Source: JAAZMA01 sp036720245 (GTDB lineage: Bacteria > Bacillota > Clostridia > Tissierellales > Tepidimicrobiaceae). From it: DNA of 11,533 nt. The stretch lies in assembly GCA_036720245.1 (NCBI GenBank), contig DAIMNI010000067.1:1-11533 (forward strand), written 5' to 3'. Of the stretch, positions 1 to 6,430 are shown piece after piece. Made by a program: the position numbers and the translations under genes. How positions within the stretch are numbered: position 1 is the stretch's first letter; the number at the start of each line of letters is the position of its first letter. The notes below the pieces were generated by a model. It saw only the letters and a list, made by a program, of their open reading frames with translations. It had not been told where the DNA came from and made no database searches.

Positions 1-54
1 TACCAAGCCCGTAGTGGACTTTCACCACCAAGTTGTTGCCCATGCTGGGCACAC
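1..54 (-). mobile_element. Group II intron, 5' end (partial, runs off the left edge)
   Basis: Read on the - strand, the segment starts at position 54 with GTGTG, matching the group II intron 5' consensus GUGYG. It continues with a GCCC-AGCAT-GGGC hairpin and then a GTGG-TGAAAGT-CCAC hairpin followed by ACGGGCTTGGTA. From memory, this resembles the start of domain I in bacterial group II introns that encode LtrA-type reverse transcriptase/maturases. The 5' splice junction would lie between 54 and 55. The segment is visibly richer in G+C than its surroundings. The ribozyme body, any maturase gene and the 3' end lie outside the window, so whether the intron is complete cannot be told. Class C is inferred only from the terminator hairpin that immediately precedes the junction in intron orientation. 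Confidence 0.72.
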
Positions 55-59
55 CAATA

Positions 60-92
60 AAAGGAGATGAGAGATCATCTCCTTTTATTTAC
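60..92. terminator. Bidirectional terminator hairpin, apparent intron target
   Basis: A perfect 12-bp stem (60-71 with 76-87) closes a GAGA tetraloop. On the + strand it is followed by TTTTATTT, on the - strand by TTTTTATTG, so it could act in either direction. The - strand tail abuts the GTGTG start of the group II intron, as expected for a class C intron that targets terminator stem-loops. The original gene it terminated lies outside the window, beyond the intron, or has been lost. Confidence 0.75.
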
Positions 93-120
93 CCATTTTC
101 ATCTGAATTTCAAGATTTAA

Positions 121-198
121 GTCTCGATAGCAAGACATAATTTTCCCTAAAAGTCCTATTATTAATACAAAATAAAATCAATTAGGAAAATGGTCTCG
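121..198. promoter_or_regulatory. Candidate upstream activator sites (GTCTCG pair)
   Basis: The hexamer GTCTCG occurs at 121-126 and again at 193-198, 72 bp apart (near seven helical turns). The first lies in an imperfect 16-bp dyad, GTCTCGATAGCAAGAC (121-136). They sit about 60 and 130 bp upstream of the start site predicted from the sigma-54 element at 229-244, the distance range used by enhancer-binding activators. The rest of the 91-353 interval shows no coding capacity. Assignment as activator sites is inference only. Confidence 0.25.
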
Positions 199-228
199 CA
201 AGGCCTCATGTCTACTGGTCTATATATT

Positions 229-244
229 TGGCATGAATATTGCA
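229..244 (+). promoter_or_regulatory. Sigma-54 (-24/-12) promoter upstream of the symporter
   Basis: TTGGCATGAATATTGCA (228-244) matches the sigma-54 consensus TGGCAC-N5-TTGCW with a single change (TGGCAT), and the conserved GG and GC doublets have the required spacing. Transcription would start near 255, giving a leader of about 100 nt before the symporter ATG at 354. Sigma-54 promoters with dedicated activators are common on amino-acid catabolic operons of clostridia. No activator gene is present in the window. Confidence 0.6.
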
Positions 245-353
245 AACATTATTAATTAACTGATAATTTCTAAAATTGCGAAAGGGGGAAAATTGGTTTT
301 ATTTTAAGCTTTCTTACTATTATTAATAATTTATAGGGGGGTAAAAAAGGAAA

Positions 354-1655
354 ATGAGTGAGCAGAAAGCTATTAAAAAGAAAAAATTTCTTGGTTGGTA
401 TTTTGACACACCTCTTGTGTGGAGAGTTTTAATTGCTTTAGTTTTAGGTGCTATAATTGGTATTATTGTTGGGCCAGATATTGCTGTGATTGAACCACTA
501 GGAGCTTTAATGCTTAGATTGTTACAAATGGTAGTTCTTCCTTTAATATTTTTTGCTATTGTAGTTGGAGTTGGAGGTACACCAGCTTCTAAAATGGGTA
601 GGATTGCTGGAAAAATCCTCGTATACTATATTGTAACTACAGTATTTGCTGCAAGTTTTGGTATTGCCCTAGCCCATATAATCAAACCAGGAATGGGTGC
701 TAGTCTTTCAGGAGCAGCTGCAGGGGCAGAGGCTGTGGTAGCACAAAGTGTACCAATTAGCGAAATGTTTTTAAATCTTATACCTAATAATGTGGTTGGT
801 GCATTTGTAGAAGGCTCTTATTTGCAAATATTATTCTTTGCACTATTCGTCGGACTTGCTATTTCCTTCCTAAGGGATAGTAAAAATGAAAGAACTGTAA
901 AAGTAGTAGAGTCTGTTTTTGATGTATGTGAGGGCGGATCTGAGATAATGTTTACTATTACTCAGGCAGTTCTTGAGTATACTCCAGTAGGAGTATTTGC
1001 TTTAATAGCTGTAGTATTTGCTCAAGAGGGAATTGGTGTAATAGGATCCCTTGGAAAATTAATAGCAGCCTGCTATATAGGTTATGCATTCCAATTATTT
1101 ATAGTATATTCAGCATTGCTTAAAGGGGCCAAACTTAGCCCTAAAACCTTCTTCTCTAATGCAAAAGATGTTATGTTAATGGCTTTTGCTACAAGAAGTA
1201 GTAACTCAGTTTTACCATTATCTATGACAACAGCAGAAGAAGATTTAGGTGTTTCTAGAACTGTAAGTGGCTTTACACTTCCTCTTGGAGCACAAGTAAA
1301 CATGGATGGAGAAGCCTATTATCAAATTATTTCAGTATTTTTTATTGCTAATGCTATAGGTCTTCATCTTTCTGCAGGACAACAATTTTTAATGGTTCTA
1401 GTAGTTACCCTTGGTTCTATAGGTACTGCAGGTGTTGCTGGTGCTGGACCTGTAGTATTACTAGCAGTTATGGAAATGGTAGGTATACCAGTATCACAAG
1501 CAGGTACTCCAGCTGCAGCTGCATTTGCCTTAATACTAGGAATTGACGTAATCCTAGATATGGGTAGAACCATGGCAAATGTTACTGGTGATTTAGTTGG
1601 AACTTGCATAGTTGCAAAATCTGAGAATCTAATGGATATGGATAAGTGGAAATAA
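354..1655 (+). CDS. Dicarboxylate/amino acid:cation symporter (DAACS, GltP/GltPh fold)
   Basis: A 433-residue sodium-coupled secondary transporter of the glutamate-transporter (SLC1-like) family, an inner-membrane protein with scaffold helices and two re-entrant hairpins. Visible landmarks: the HP1 serine motif as RSSN (281-284); the TM7 motif NMDG (316-319); the HP2 segment GSIGTAGVAGAGP (354-366); and the TM8 signature with D398, D402, R405, T406, N409 and D413, which correspond to GltPh D390, D394, R397, T398, N401 and D405. The sodium ligands and the carboxylate-binding arginine are therefore kept. Unusually, the position after NMDG is glutamate (E320) where GltPh has threonine, and HP1 has RSSN instead of RSSS. 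The ATG at 354 follows a GGGGGG tract (336-341) and AAGG (347-350). It precedes the hydroxyproline dehydratase genes, so import of hydroxyproline or a related amino acid is a reasonable inference; glutamate, aspartate or C4-dicarboxylates are alternatives. Confidence 0.9.
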   Translation: MSEQKAIKKKKFLGWYFDTPLVWRVLIALVLGAIIGIIVGPDIAVIEPLGALMLRLLQMVVLPLIFFAIVVGVGGTPASKMGRIAGKILVYYIVTTVFAASFGIALAHIIKPGMGASLSGAAAGAEAVVAQSVPISEMFLNLIPNNVVGAFVEGSYLQILFFALFVGLAISFLRDSKNERTVKVVESVFDVCEGGSEIMFTITQAVLEYTPVGVFALIAVVFAQEGIGVIGSLGKLIAACYIGYAFQLFIVYSALLKGAKLSPKTFFSNAKDVMLMAFATRSSNSVLPLSMTTAEEDLGVSRTVSGFTLPLGAQVNMDGEAYYQIISVFFIANAIGLHLSAGQQFLMVLVVTLGSIGTAGVAGAGPVVLLAVMEMVGIPVSQAGTPAAAAFALILGIDVILDMGRTMANVTGDLVGTCIVAKSENLMDMDKWK

Positions 1656-1685
1656 AAATAATTAGGTTCTAAAAACAAGATTTGG

Positions 1686-1729
1686 ATTAGGCCTATAGTA
1701 TTATTAATAGTACTTGGGCCTAATTTTTA
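1686..1729 (+). terminator. Rho-independent terminator after the symporter
   Basis: ATTAGGCC (1686-1693) pairs with GGCCTAAT (1717-1724). The inner part pairs further (AGTA 1697-1700 with TACT 1711-1714), and TTTTT follows within 1724-1728. It separates the symporter from the activase, so the latter probably needs the promoter at 1749-1764 or partial read-through. Confidence 0.75.
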
Positions 1730-1748
1730 CAAGAAAGTTCTACAAACA

Positions 1749-1764
1749 TTGGCACACAAATTGT
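1749..1764 (+). promoter_or_regulatory. Candidate second sigma-54 promoter, upstream of the activase
   Basis: TTGGCACACAAATTGT has a perfect -24 box (TTGGCAC) and the correct 12-nt offset to the -12 box, which reads TTGT instead of TTGC. The predicted start is near 1775, 38 nt before the activase ATG. It sits immediately behind the symporter terminator, so it would give the two dehydratase genes their own start under the same sigma factor as the symporter. The C-to-T change in the -12 doublet lowers certainty. Confidence 0.45.
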
Positions 1765-1812
1765 GTACCTATATAGTTAGAAAAAGTAATAGGATAAGGC
1801 AGAGGTGATAGT

Positions 1813-2715
1813 ATGGAGGGCAAAATTTTTAATATACAGAAATATTCTATACATGACGGGCCGGGAATAAGAAATACGGTTTTTATGATGGGGTGTCCGC
1901 TAAGTTGTTGGTGGTGCCATAATCCAGAAAGTCAAAGTTTAAGGGAGCGGTTAATGATATTTCCCAATAGATGCATTGGCTGTATGGCCTGCATAGATGC
2001 TTGTAGTCACGGAGCTATTAGGGAAGCTGATGGCATGGTAATTACTGATAGAAATAAGTGTAAAAATTGTGGAGATTGTACTCATGTTTGTTACCCAGGA
2101 GCAAGAGAAATGTCCGGGGAAACTAAGACTGTTGAAGAAGTAGTAGGAGAAGTATTAAAGGATAGAGATTTTTTTGAACAATCTGGGGGTGGAGTTACTT
2201 TTTCCGGAGGAGAGCCTCTAATGCAAACGGATTTCTTAATTGCATTGTTACAGGAGATGAAAAAACATGAAATCCATACCACAGTAGATACTAGTGGTTT
2301 TGTATCTAAAAAGGCTATAGAAAAGGTAAGCAAATATACAGATTTATTTTTATTTGATTTAAAACATATGGATTCTGTGGAACATGAAAAATATACAGGT
2401 GTAACTAATAATATAATATTAGATAATTTAAAGTTTTTACATGATATAGGGAAAGAAATTATTATTAGAATACCCATTATACCAGGGGTAAACAATAGCG
2501 AAGAAGATTTAAAATCATTTAGAGATTTTATAAGAACTTTACCAAATATAAAAGAAGTAAATCTTTTACCTTATCATAAAATTGGAGAAGAAAAATATAG
2601 AAGGCTAGGTATGGATTATAAGATGTCTGATGTAGAAGAACCTAGTGATGAGGAAATGGATTTTGCCCTTCAAATATTTAAGGAAATAGGGAAGAAGGTT
2701 CAAATAGGAGGATAG
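1813..2715 (+). CDS. Glycyl-radical enzyme activase (radical SAM), partner of the hydroxyproline dehydratase
   Basis: A 300-residue radical SAM activating enzyme that uses S-adenosylmethionine and a 4Fe-4S cluster to abstract hydrogen from the conserved glycine of its partner, here presumably the dehydratase encoded at 2816. The radical SAM cluster motif CxxxCxxC is C28, C32, C35 (CPLSCWWC). It is followed by a two-cluster ferredoxin-like insert, C54/C57/C60/C64 and C83/C86/C89/C93, typical of activases for non-pyruvate-formate-lyase glycyl radical enzymes. The SAM-binding GGEP motif is at 132-135. Length is normal for the family. The ATG at 1813 has AGAGGTGA (1801-1808) just upstream. Its gene lies 100 bp before the dehydratase with no terminator between, so the two are probably co-transcribed. 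It acts in the cytoplasm and requires anaerobic conditions. Confidence 0.92.
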   Translation: MEGKIFNIQKYSIHDGPGIRNTVFMMGCPLSCWWCHNPESQSLRERLMIFPNRCIGCMACIDACSHGAIREADGMVITDRNKCKNCGDCTHVCYPGAREMSGETKTVEEVVGEVLKDRDFFEQSGGGVTFSGGEPLMQTDFLIALLQEMKKHEIHTTVDTSGFVSKKAIEKVSKYTDLFLFDLKHMDSVEHEKYTGVTNNIILDNLKFLHDIGKEIIIRIPIIPGVNNSEEDLKSFRDFIRTLPNIKEVNLLPYHKIGEEKYRRLGMDYKMSDVEEPSDEEMDFALQIFKEIGKKVQIGG

Positions 2716-2737
2716 CTGTGGACAGAGGCTTAGAAAA

Positions 2738-2761
2738 TAAATCATAAATATTTATGATTTA
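2738..2761. promoter_or_regulatory. 24-bp perfect palindrome between activase and dehydratase genes
   Basis: Positions 2738-2761 form an uninterrupted perfect palindrome (half TAAATCATAAAT). There is no T-tract behind it, so it is not an obvious terminator. It could be an operator for a dimeric regulator, or, in the mRNA, a hairpin that protects or separates the 5' end of the dehydratase message. It lies 54 nt before the dehydratase ATG. Confidence 0.5.
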
Positions 2762-2815
2762 AAATATATATTTCAAATTTAATCTTTGCATAGAGCATGA
2801 AAGGGAGGGTTTTTT

Positions 2816-5176
2816 ATGAATGAAAGGGTTAGGAAGTTAAGACAAGAAAGTTTAGAAGCTGTTCCAAGAATTTCTCTTGAACGAGCACAGATTGTAACTA
2901 ATGCCTATAAAAAATATCAAGGAAGGGTTTCCGTACCAGTTTTAAGAGCCTTAACTTTTAAAGAATTATGTGAGAAAAAAACCATATGTATAAATGATGG
3001 AGAGCTTATAGTAGGTGAAAGGGGGCCAGAGCCAAAAGCTACACCAAATTATCCAGAATTGTGCTGCCATACTATGGAGGACTTTGACATTATAGATAAA
3101 CGAGAGAAAGTGTTTTTTAAAATAGATGAGGAAGCTAGGAGAATTCAAAAAGAAGAAATAATACCCTATTGGCAGGGAAAGTCTATGAGGGATTTGCTAT
3201 TTAGTCAAATGACAGAAGAATGGATAGATTGTTACAATGCGGGTATGTTTACAGAATTTATGGAACAAAGGGCACCAGGCCATACTGTGGTAGATAATAA
3301 AATATATAATAAGGGGTTTTTAGATTTTAAAAGGGAAATAGAAGAAGAAATAGAAAAATTAGATTTTATCAATGATCTAGATGCCTATGATAAACATGAA
3401 GAACTTAAGGCTATGTCTATTGCTTGTGATGGAGTAATTGCTTTTGGGAAACGCCATGGAGAAGAGGCCAAGAGGCTGGCTAATTTAGAAAAGGATCCAA
3501 TAAGGAAAGAAGAATTATTAGAAATTGCAGAAGTTTGCAATCATGTACCTGCAAATAAACCGAGAAATTTTAGGGAAGCATTACAAATGTATTGGTTTGT
3601 ACATTTGTCTGTAATTACAGAATTAAATACTTGGGATGCTCTTAGTCCTGGAAGACTAGATCAGCATTTATATCCTTTCTATAAAAAAGGTATAGAAGAT
3701 GGCAGCTTAACGTATGAAAAGGCTAAAGAGTATTTGCAGCTTTTTTGGATTAAATTTAATAATCATCCAGCACCACCAAAGGTAGGGGTTACATTAAATG
3801 AAAGTGGGACTTATACAGACTTTGCACAGATATCAAGTGGTGGAGTTAAAGCTGATGGTACTGATGGGGTAAATGATGTAAGTTATATTGTATTAGAGGT
3901 AGTTAAAGAAATGAAATTGGTTCAACCAAGTGCTAGTGTTCAATTGAGCCAAAAGAACCCAGATAAATTCTTAAGAGCTGTAGTGGATGTAGTTAAAGAG
4001 GGAGGAGGTCAACCTTCCATATTTAATACTGAAACTATAGTAGAGGAAATGTTAAGGGCAGGAAAATCTATAGAAGATGCTAGATGTGGCGGTACTAGTG
4101 GTTGTGTAGAAACAGGAGCCTTTGGCAAGGAAAGTTATATATTAACTGGTTATTTAAACTTAGTTAAAATAATGGAAATAACCCTTAACAATGGAGTGGA
4201 TCCACAAACTGGTAAGACTTTAGGTTTAAAAACAGGGGATCCAAGAGAATTTGAAACCTTTGAAGAATTAATGGAAGCTTATGAAAAGCAAGTAAATCAT
4301 TTTGTAGATATAAAAATAAGAGGAAATAATGTTATCGAAAGATTGTATCAAAAATATATGCCAGCACCATTCCTATCAATAATTGTAGATGATTGTATCA
4401 AAAATGCCAAGGACTATAATGCAGGTGGAGCAAGATATAATACCATGTATATTCAAGGGGTAGGTACTGGTACATTAACTGATAGTTTATCTAGTATAAA
4501 ATATCATGTATATGATGAGAAGGATTTAACTATGGATGAACTATTAAAAGTACTAGAAAATAATTTTGAAGGGGAAGAAAGAACAAGACAATTATTATTA
4601 AATAAAACCCCTAGATATGGAAATGATGATGATTATGCAGATAATATAATGAAACAATTCTTTGATATATTTTATAATGCAGTAAATGGCAGACCAACTG
4701 TAAAGGGTGGAATATATAGAATTAATATGTTACCTACTACATGCCATGTATATTTTGGCTCTGTTACAGGAGCTACACCAGATGGGAGAAAGGCCCATGA
4801 ACCTCAATCTGAAGGAATTTCTCCAGTACAAGGTACTGATAGATTGGGGCCAACAGCAGTAATTAAATCTGCTTCTAAAATGGATCATGTAAAAACAGGG
4901 GGTACTCTACTAAATCAAAAATTTACACCTGATTTATTAGAAAATGAAATGGGAGTTAAAAATTTAATGCATTTAATTAGAACTTATTTCAAATTAGGTG
5001 GACATCATATTCAGTTTAATATAGTATCTGCAAATTTATTAAGAAAAGCTCAATTAAATCCAGATGAACATAAAGATTTAATAGTAAGAGTTGCAGGATA
5101 TAGTGATTATTTCAATGATTTAAATGAAGGATTACAGAATGAAATAATAGCTAGAACAGAGCACAAAAATTTCTAG
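2816..5176 (+). CDS. hypD: Trans-4-hydroxy-L-proline dehydratase (glycyl radical enzyme)
   Basis: A 786-residue cytoplasmic glycyl radical enzyme, nearly the length of Clostridioides difficile HypD (789 by memory). HypD dehydrates trans-4-hydroxy-L-proline to (S)-1-pyrroline-5-carboxylate, which proC-encoded reductase then turns into proline. The thiyl-radical loop is GGTSGCVETG with C430 and catalytic E432; the glycyl radical loop is VRVAGYSDYF with G761. With a constant offset of 4, residues recalled from the HypD structure are all present: F148 (F152), H156 (H160), D274 (D278), S330 (S334), F336 (F340), Y446 (Y450) and T641 (T645). This argues against isethionate lyase, propanediol dehydratase or other members. 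GGGAGG (2803-2808) precedes the ATG. The activase is directly upstream and a terminator directly downstream. No proC or proline reductase genes are in the window. Residue correspondences are from memory, not from a computed alignment. Confidence 0.9.
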   Translation: MNERVRKLRQESLEAVPRISLERAQIVTNAYKKYQGRVSVPVLRALTFKELCEKKTICINDGELIVGERGPEPKATPNYPELCCHTMEDFDIIDKREKVFFKIDEEARRIQKEEIIPYWQGKSMRDLLFSQMTEEWIDCYNAGMFTEFMEQRAPGHTVVDNKIYNKGFLDFKREIEEEIEKLDFINDLDAYDKHEELKAMSIACDGVIAFGKRHGEEAKRLANLEKDPIRKEELLEIAEVCNHVPANKPRNFREALQMYWFVHLSVITELNTWDALSPGRLDQHLYPFYKKGIEDGSLTYEKAKEYLQLFWIKFNNHPAPPKVGVTLNESGTYTDFAQISSGGVKADGTDGVNDVSYIVLEVVKEMKLVQPSASVQLSQKNPDKFLRAVVDVVKEGGGQPSIFNTETIVEEMLRAGKSIEDARCGGTSGCVETGAFGKESYILTGYLNLVKIMEITLNNGVDPQTGKTLGLKTGDPREFETFEELMEAYEKQVNHFVDIKIRGNNVIERLYQKYMPAPFLSIIVDDCIKNAKDYNAGGARYNTMYIQGVGTGTLTDSLSSIKYHVYDEKDLTMDELLKVLENNFEGEERTRQLLLNKTPRYGNDDDYADNIMKQFFDIFYNAVNGRPTVKGGIYRINMLPTTCHVYFGSVTGATPDGRKAHEPQSEGISPVQGTDRLGPTAVIKSASKMDHVKTGGTLLNQKFTPDLLENEMGVKNLMHLIRTYFKLGGHHIQFNIVSANLLRKAQLNPDEHKDLIVRVAGYSDYFNDLNEGLQNEIIARTEHKNF

Positions 5177-5189
5177 ATAGAGTTTTTAG

Positions 5190-5230
5190 ATAAACCAGGG
5201 GAAAAGAAAGGATTCCCCTGGTTTATTTAA
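5190..5230 (+). terminator. Rho-independent terminator after hypD
   Basis: AAACCAGGGGAA (5192-5203) pairs with TTCCCCTGGTTT (5213-5224), and flanking A/T pairs extend the stem to 5190/5226. The loop is 9 nt and TTTATTTAA follows. It ends the hydroxyproline unit 14 nt after the stop codon. Confidence 0.88.
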
Positions 5231-5278
5231 ATATCAATTTTTAGTCAATTTTTTCAAAGAAAAAGAAAATTATGTTGA

Positions 5279-5307
5279 TTGACATAATCTAATAAATTTG
5301 TTATACT
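5279..5307 (+). promoter_or_regulatory. Sigma-A promoter of ssrA
   Basis: TTGACA (5279-5284), 17-bp spacer, TATACT (5302-5307): a near-consensus vegetative promoter. Transcription would start near 5314, about 17 nt before the mature tmRNA 5' end, consistent with RNase P trimming. Confidence 0.85.
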
Positions 5308-5330
5308 ATTTAATGCAGAAAACTAAATAT

Positions 5331-5680
5331 GGGGGCGAAAAGGTTTCGACGGGGATGTGGAACCAGGAGTAGCGAGTCGTTGTCGCCAAGCAACGTTAAA
5401 AGTGGCAACTTAAATTAAACGCAGACGATAATTACGCATTAGCTGCTTAGTAAAGTAGCTCGTCCTACTCAAGAATCCCACGACTTGAGATAGGGCGCCA
5501 ACTTAGTGGGGAACCGAGCCTTACAAAGCTTTGAGTAAGGAACGGAACTTATGAAGCTACCAAAGCTTGAATCCTGTCAGTAGGGGTCAAGTGGAGGGAA
5601 TGAAAAATTACTGACTGCACTCGGAGAAATTCCTGTGGAAATGTTTTCGGACGTGGGTTCGATTCCCACCGCCTCCACCA
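5331..5680 (+). ncRNA. ssrA: Transfer-messenger RNA (tmRNA)
   Basis: A one-piece tmRNA of 350 nt that rescues stalled ribosomes together with SmpB. The alanine-type acceptor stem pairs GGGGGCG (5331-5337) with CGCCTCC (5670-5676) and contains the G3-U70 wobble recognised by alanyl-tRNA synthetase; the discriminator A and the encoded CCA end at 5680. The T arm is GTGGG-TTCGATT-CCCAC. The tag reading frame at 5421-5450 runs from resume codon GCA to TAG and encodes ADDNYALAA, so stalled proteins would receive A-ADDNYALAA, close to tags of clostridia. The region between tag and T arm shows several complementary blocks consistent with the pseudoknots. It has its own promoter upstream and terminator downstream, so it is a monocistronic unit. 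Confidence 0.97.
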
Positions 5681-5708
5681 TAAAAGAACTTAAATATTGA
5701 TACAATAG

Positions 5709-5743
5709 AAACTCCTTGATTTCAAGGGGTTTTGTTATTTTTT
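5709..5743 (+). terminator. Rho-independent terminator after ssrA
   Basis: AACTCCTTG (5710-5718) pairs with CAAGGGGTT (5723-5731) with one G-U pair and an ATTT loop. It is followed by TTTGTTATTTTTT. Confidence 0.85.
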
Positions 5744-5761
5744 AAGGGAAAATTAACCAAA

Positions 5762-5786
5762 ACACAGGGGGACGGTTCTCCTGTGC
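5762..5786 (+). repeat. REP-like hairpin repeat, copy 1
   Basis: Positions 5763-5785 form a hairpin of 10 pairs (CACAGGGGGA with TTCTCCTGTG, including G-U pairs) around a CGG loop. A related copy lies at 8867-8891 before the ParB-like gene. Sequences with a core like GGGACGGTTCT flanked by CACAG/CTGTG are, from memory, scattered repetitive elements in clostridial genomes, resembling REP sequences mobilised by Y1 transposases. No transposase is nearby. Confidence 0.6.
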
Positions 5787-5856
5787 TATTATGAAAGGTC
5801 AAAGGATAATTTCTTTCTGGATTTTTTTATTCCAAACAATGCATATGGTGTATTTG

Positions 5857-5898
5857 TTAGCGTTAATCGAATATTGCTAAGTTGTATTAAAGTTTAAG
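5857..5898 (+). repeat. 42-bp dispersed repeat, copy 1
   Basis: It shares 36 of 42 positions with 7326-7367, including the uninterrupted core TTAATCGAATATTGCTAA. All six differences are transitions. The core is flanked by short inverted arms (TTAGC 5857-5861, GCTAA 5876-5880). It sits just upstream of the large palindrome in front of the zinc-finger gene. Confidence 0.6.
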
Positions 5899-5907
5899 CT
5901 AGGATTT

Positions 5908-5953
5908 TTATATAGCAAATAGGAATAGTATATTATTCCTATTTGCTATATAA
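5908..5953. promoter_or_regulatory. 46-bp near-perfect palindrome over the zinc-finger gene promoter region
   Basis: Arms 5908-5927 and 5934-5953 pair perfectly over 20 bp; the 6-nt centre adds one G-U and one T-A pair. A consensus -10 hexamer TATAAT (5949-5954) overlaps the right arm, but there is no good -35. As DNA it could be an operator covering the promoter; as RNA it would be a very stable hairpin. It has no T-tract, so it is not a classical terminator. Confidence 0.6.
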
Positions 5954-6005
5954 TACAATTAAAGCAATAAAAGTAATAGGAAAACAAATTCATGGAGGTA
6001 GGATC

Positions 6006-6236
6006 ATGAATTGTATTCTTTGCAAGGCTAATTTAACAAAAGGAAGGGTAAATCATATTGTTGATTTAGGGGAAGGAATAATCATTATAAAAAATGTGCC
6101 TGCCAACATCTGTGATCAGTGTGGTGAATATTACTTGGATACTAAAACAGCCCTAGAAATAGAATCTATGGTAGATGAAATAAAGAAAAACAAGGCAGAA
6201 GTATTTATTGTAAATTATGATGAAATGGTAGCTTAA
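6006..6236 (+). CDS. YgiT-type (MqsA N-domain-like) zinc-finger protein, orphan antitoxin-like
   Basis: A 76-residue protein with two CxxC pairs, C3/C6 and C36/C39, the second in the CDQCGEYYLD context characteristic of YgiT/MqsA zinc-binding domains. In type II toxin-antitoxin systems this domain pairs with MqsR or DUF4258-like toxins. The start at 6006 is chosen because GGAGG (5994-5998) precedes this ATG at normal distance and the CxxC begins right after it; an upstream in-frame TTG at 5943 lies inside the palindrome and is unlikely. It lacks the C-terminal helix-turn-helix domain of full-length MqsA (about 131 residues). No toxin-sized gene lies before it (back to ssrA) or directly after it, so it appears to be an orphan. 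The gene ends 54 nt before a structured terminator. Confidence 0.8.
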   Translation: MNCILCKANLTKGRVNHIVDLGEGIIIIKNVPANICDQCGEYYLDTKTALEIESMVDEIKKNKAEVFIVNYDEMVA

Positions 6237-6276
6237 TGGCATAAGATGATGATAAAACTAAAATTAAATAGGAATC

Positions 6277-6430
6277 ATCATAAAAATCAGAACCCACTGG
6301 TTTAAAGGTTATAAAGCCTGAGACTAGCGGGTTGCTTTTTATTTCAAATAAAATTTAGTAGAAATTAATTAATATATTTGATAGGATAAAGGAAACCAAG
6401 GATATGGGATTGAAATAATTGATGTATATA
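6277..6430 (+). repeat. About 155-bp dispersed repeat, copy 1
   Basis: Nearly collinear with 9386-9542, with roughly four in five bases shared. Each copy starts near ATCATRAAAAATCAG, contains the same terminator hairpin, and continues through an AT-rich stretch with AAATTAATTAATATATTTG. Both copies follow the stop codon of a small orphan gene (zinc-finger gene here, ParB-like gene at 9386). The remainder of 6237-6553 (before the acetyltransferase) shows no convincing gene. Confidence 0.8.
6291..6340 (+). terminator. Structured terminator inside repeat copy 1
   Basis: AACCCACTGGTTT (6291-6303) pairs with AGACTAGCGGGTT (6321-6333) through Watson-Crick and G-U pairs, with one A-C mismatch. An inner stem AGGTT/AGCCT closes an ATAA loop, and GCTTTTTATTT follows. 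It probably ends the zinc-finger gene transcript. Confidence 0.75.

Noticed and set aside
1..60. A short + strand reading frame at the left edge (...PPSCCPCWAHQ, stop at 58-60) that could be read as the cysteine-rich C terminus of a gene.
   Set aside because: The opposite strand explains the segment better as the GTGTG start and hairpins of a group II intron; the peptide has no family resemblance and its cysteines come from the intron's GC-rich stems.
2816..5176. Assignment of the glycyl radical enzyme as isethionate sulfite-lyase, propanediol dehydratase or pyruvate formate-lyase.
   Set aside because: The GGTSGCVETG loop together with H156, D274, F336, Y446 and T641 matches HypD in register, and the neighbours include no sulfur-metabolism, microcompartment or formate genes.
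5655..5680. Search for a second copy of the ssrA 3' end as an attachment site for an integrated island.
   Set aside because: I see no matching CCCACCGCCTCCACCA-like segment further downstream in the window and no integrase gene, so no att pair can be claimed here.
5943..6005. An upstream TTG start extending the zinc-finger protein by 21 residues.
   Set aside because: The TTG lies inside the 46-bp palindrome with no Shine-Dalgarno, whereas the ATG at 6006 has GGAGG at good distance and starts right at the conserved CxxC motif.
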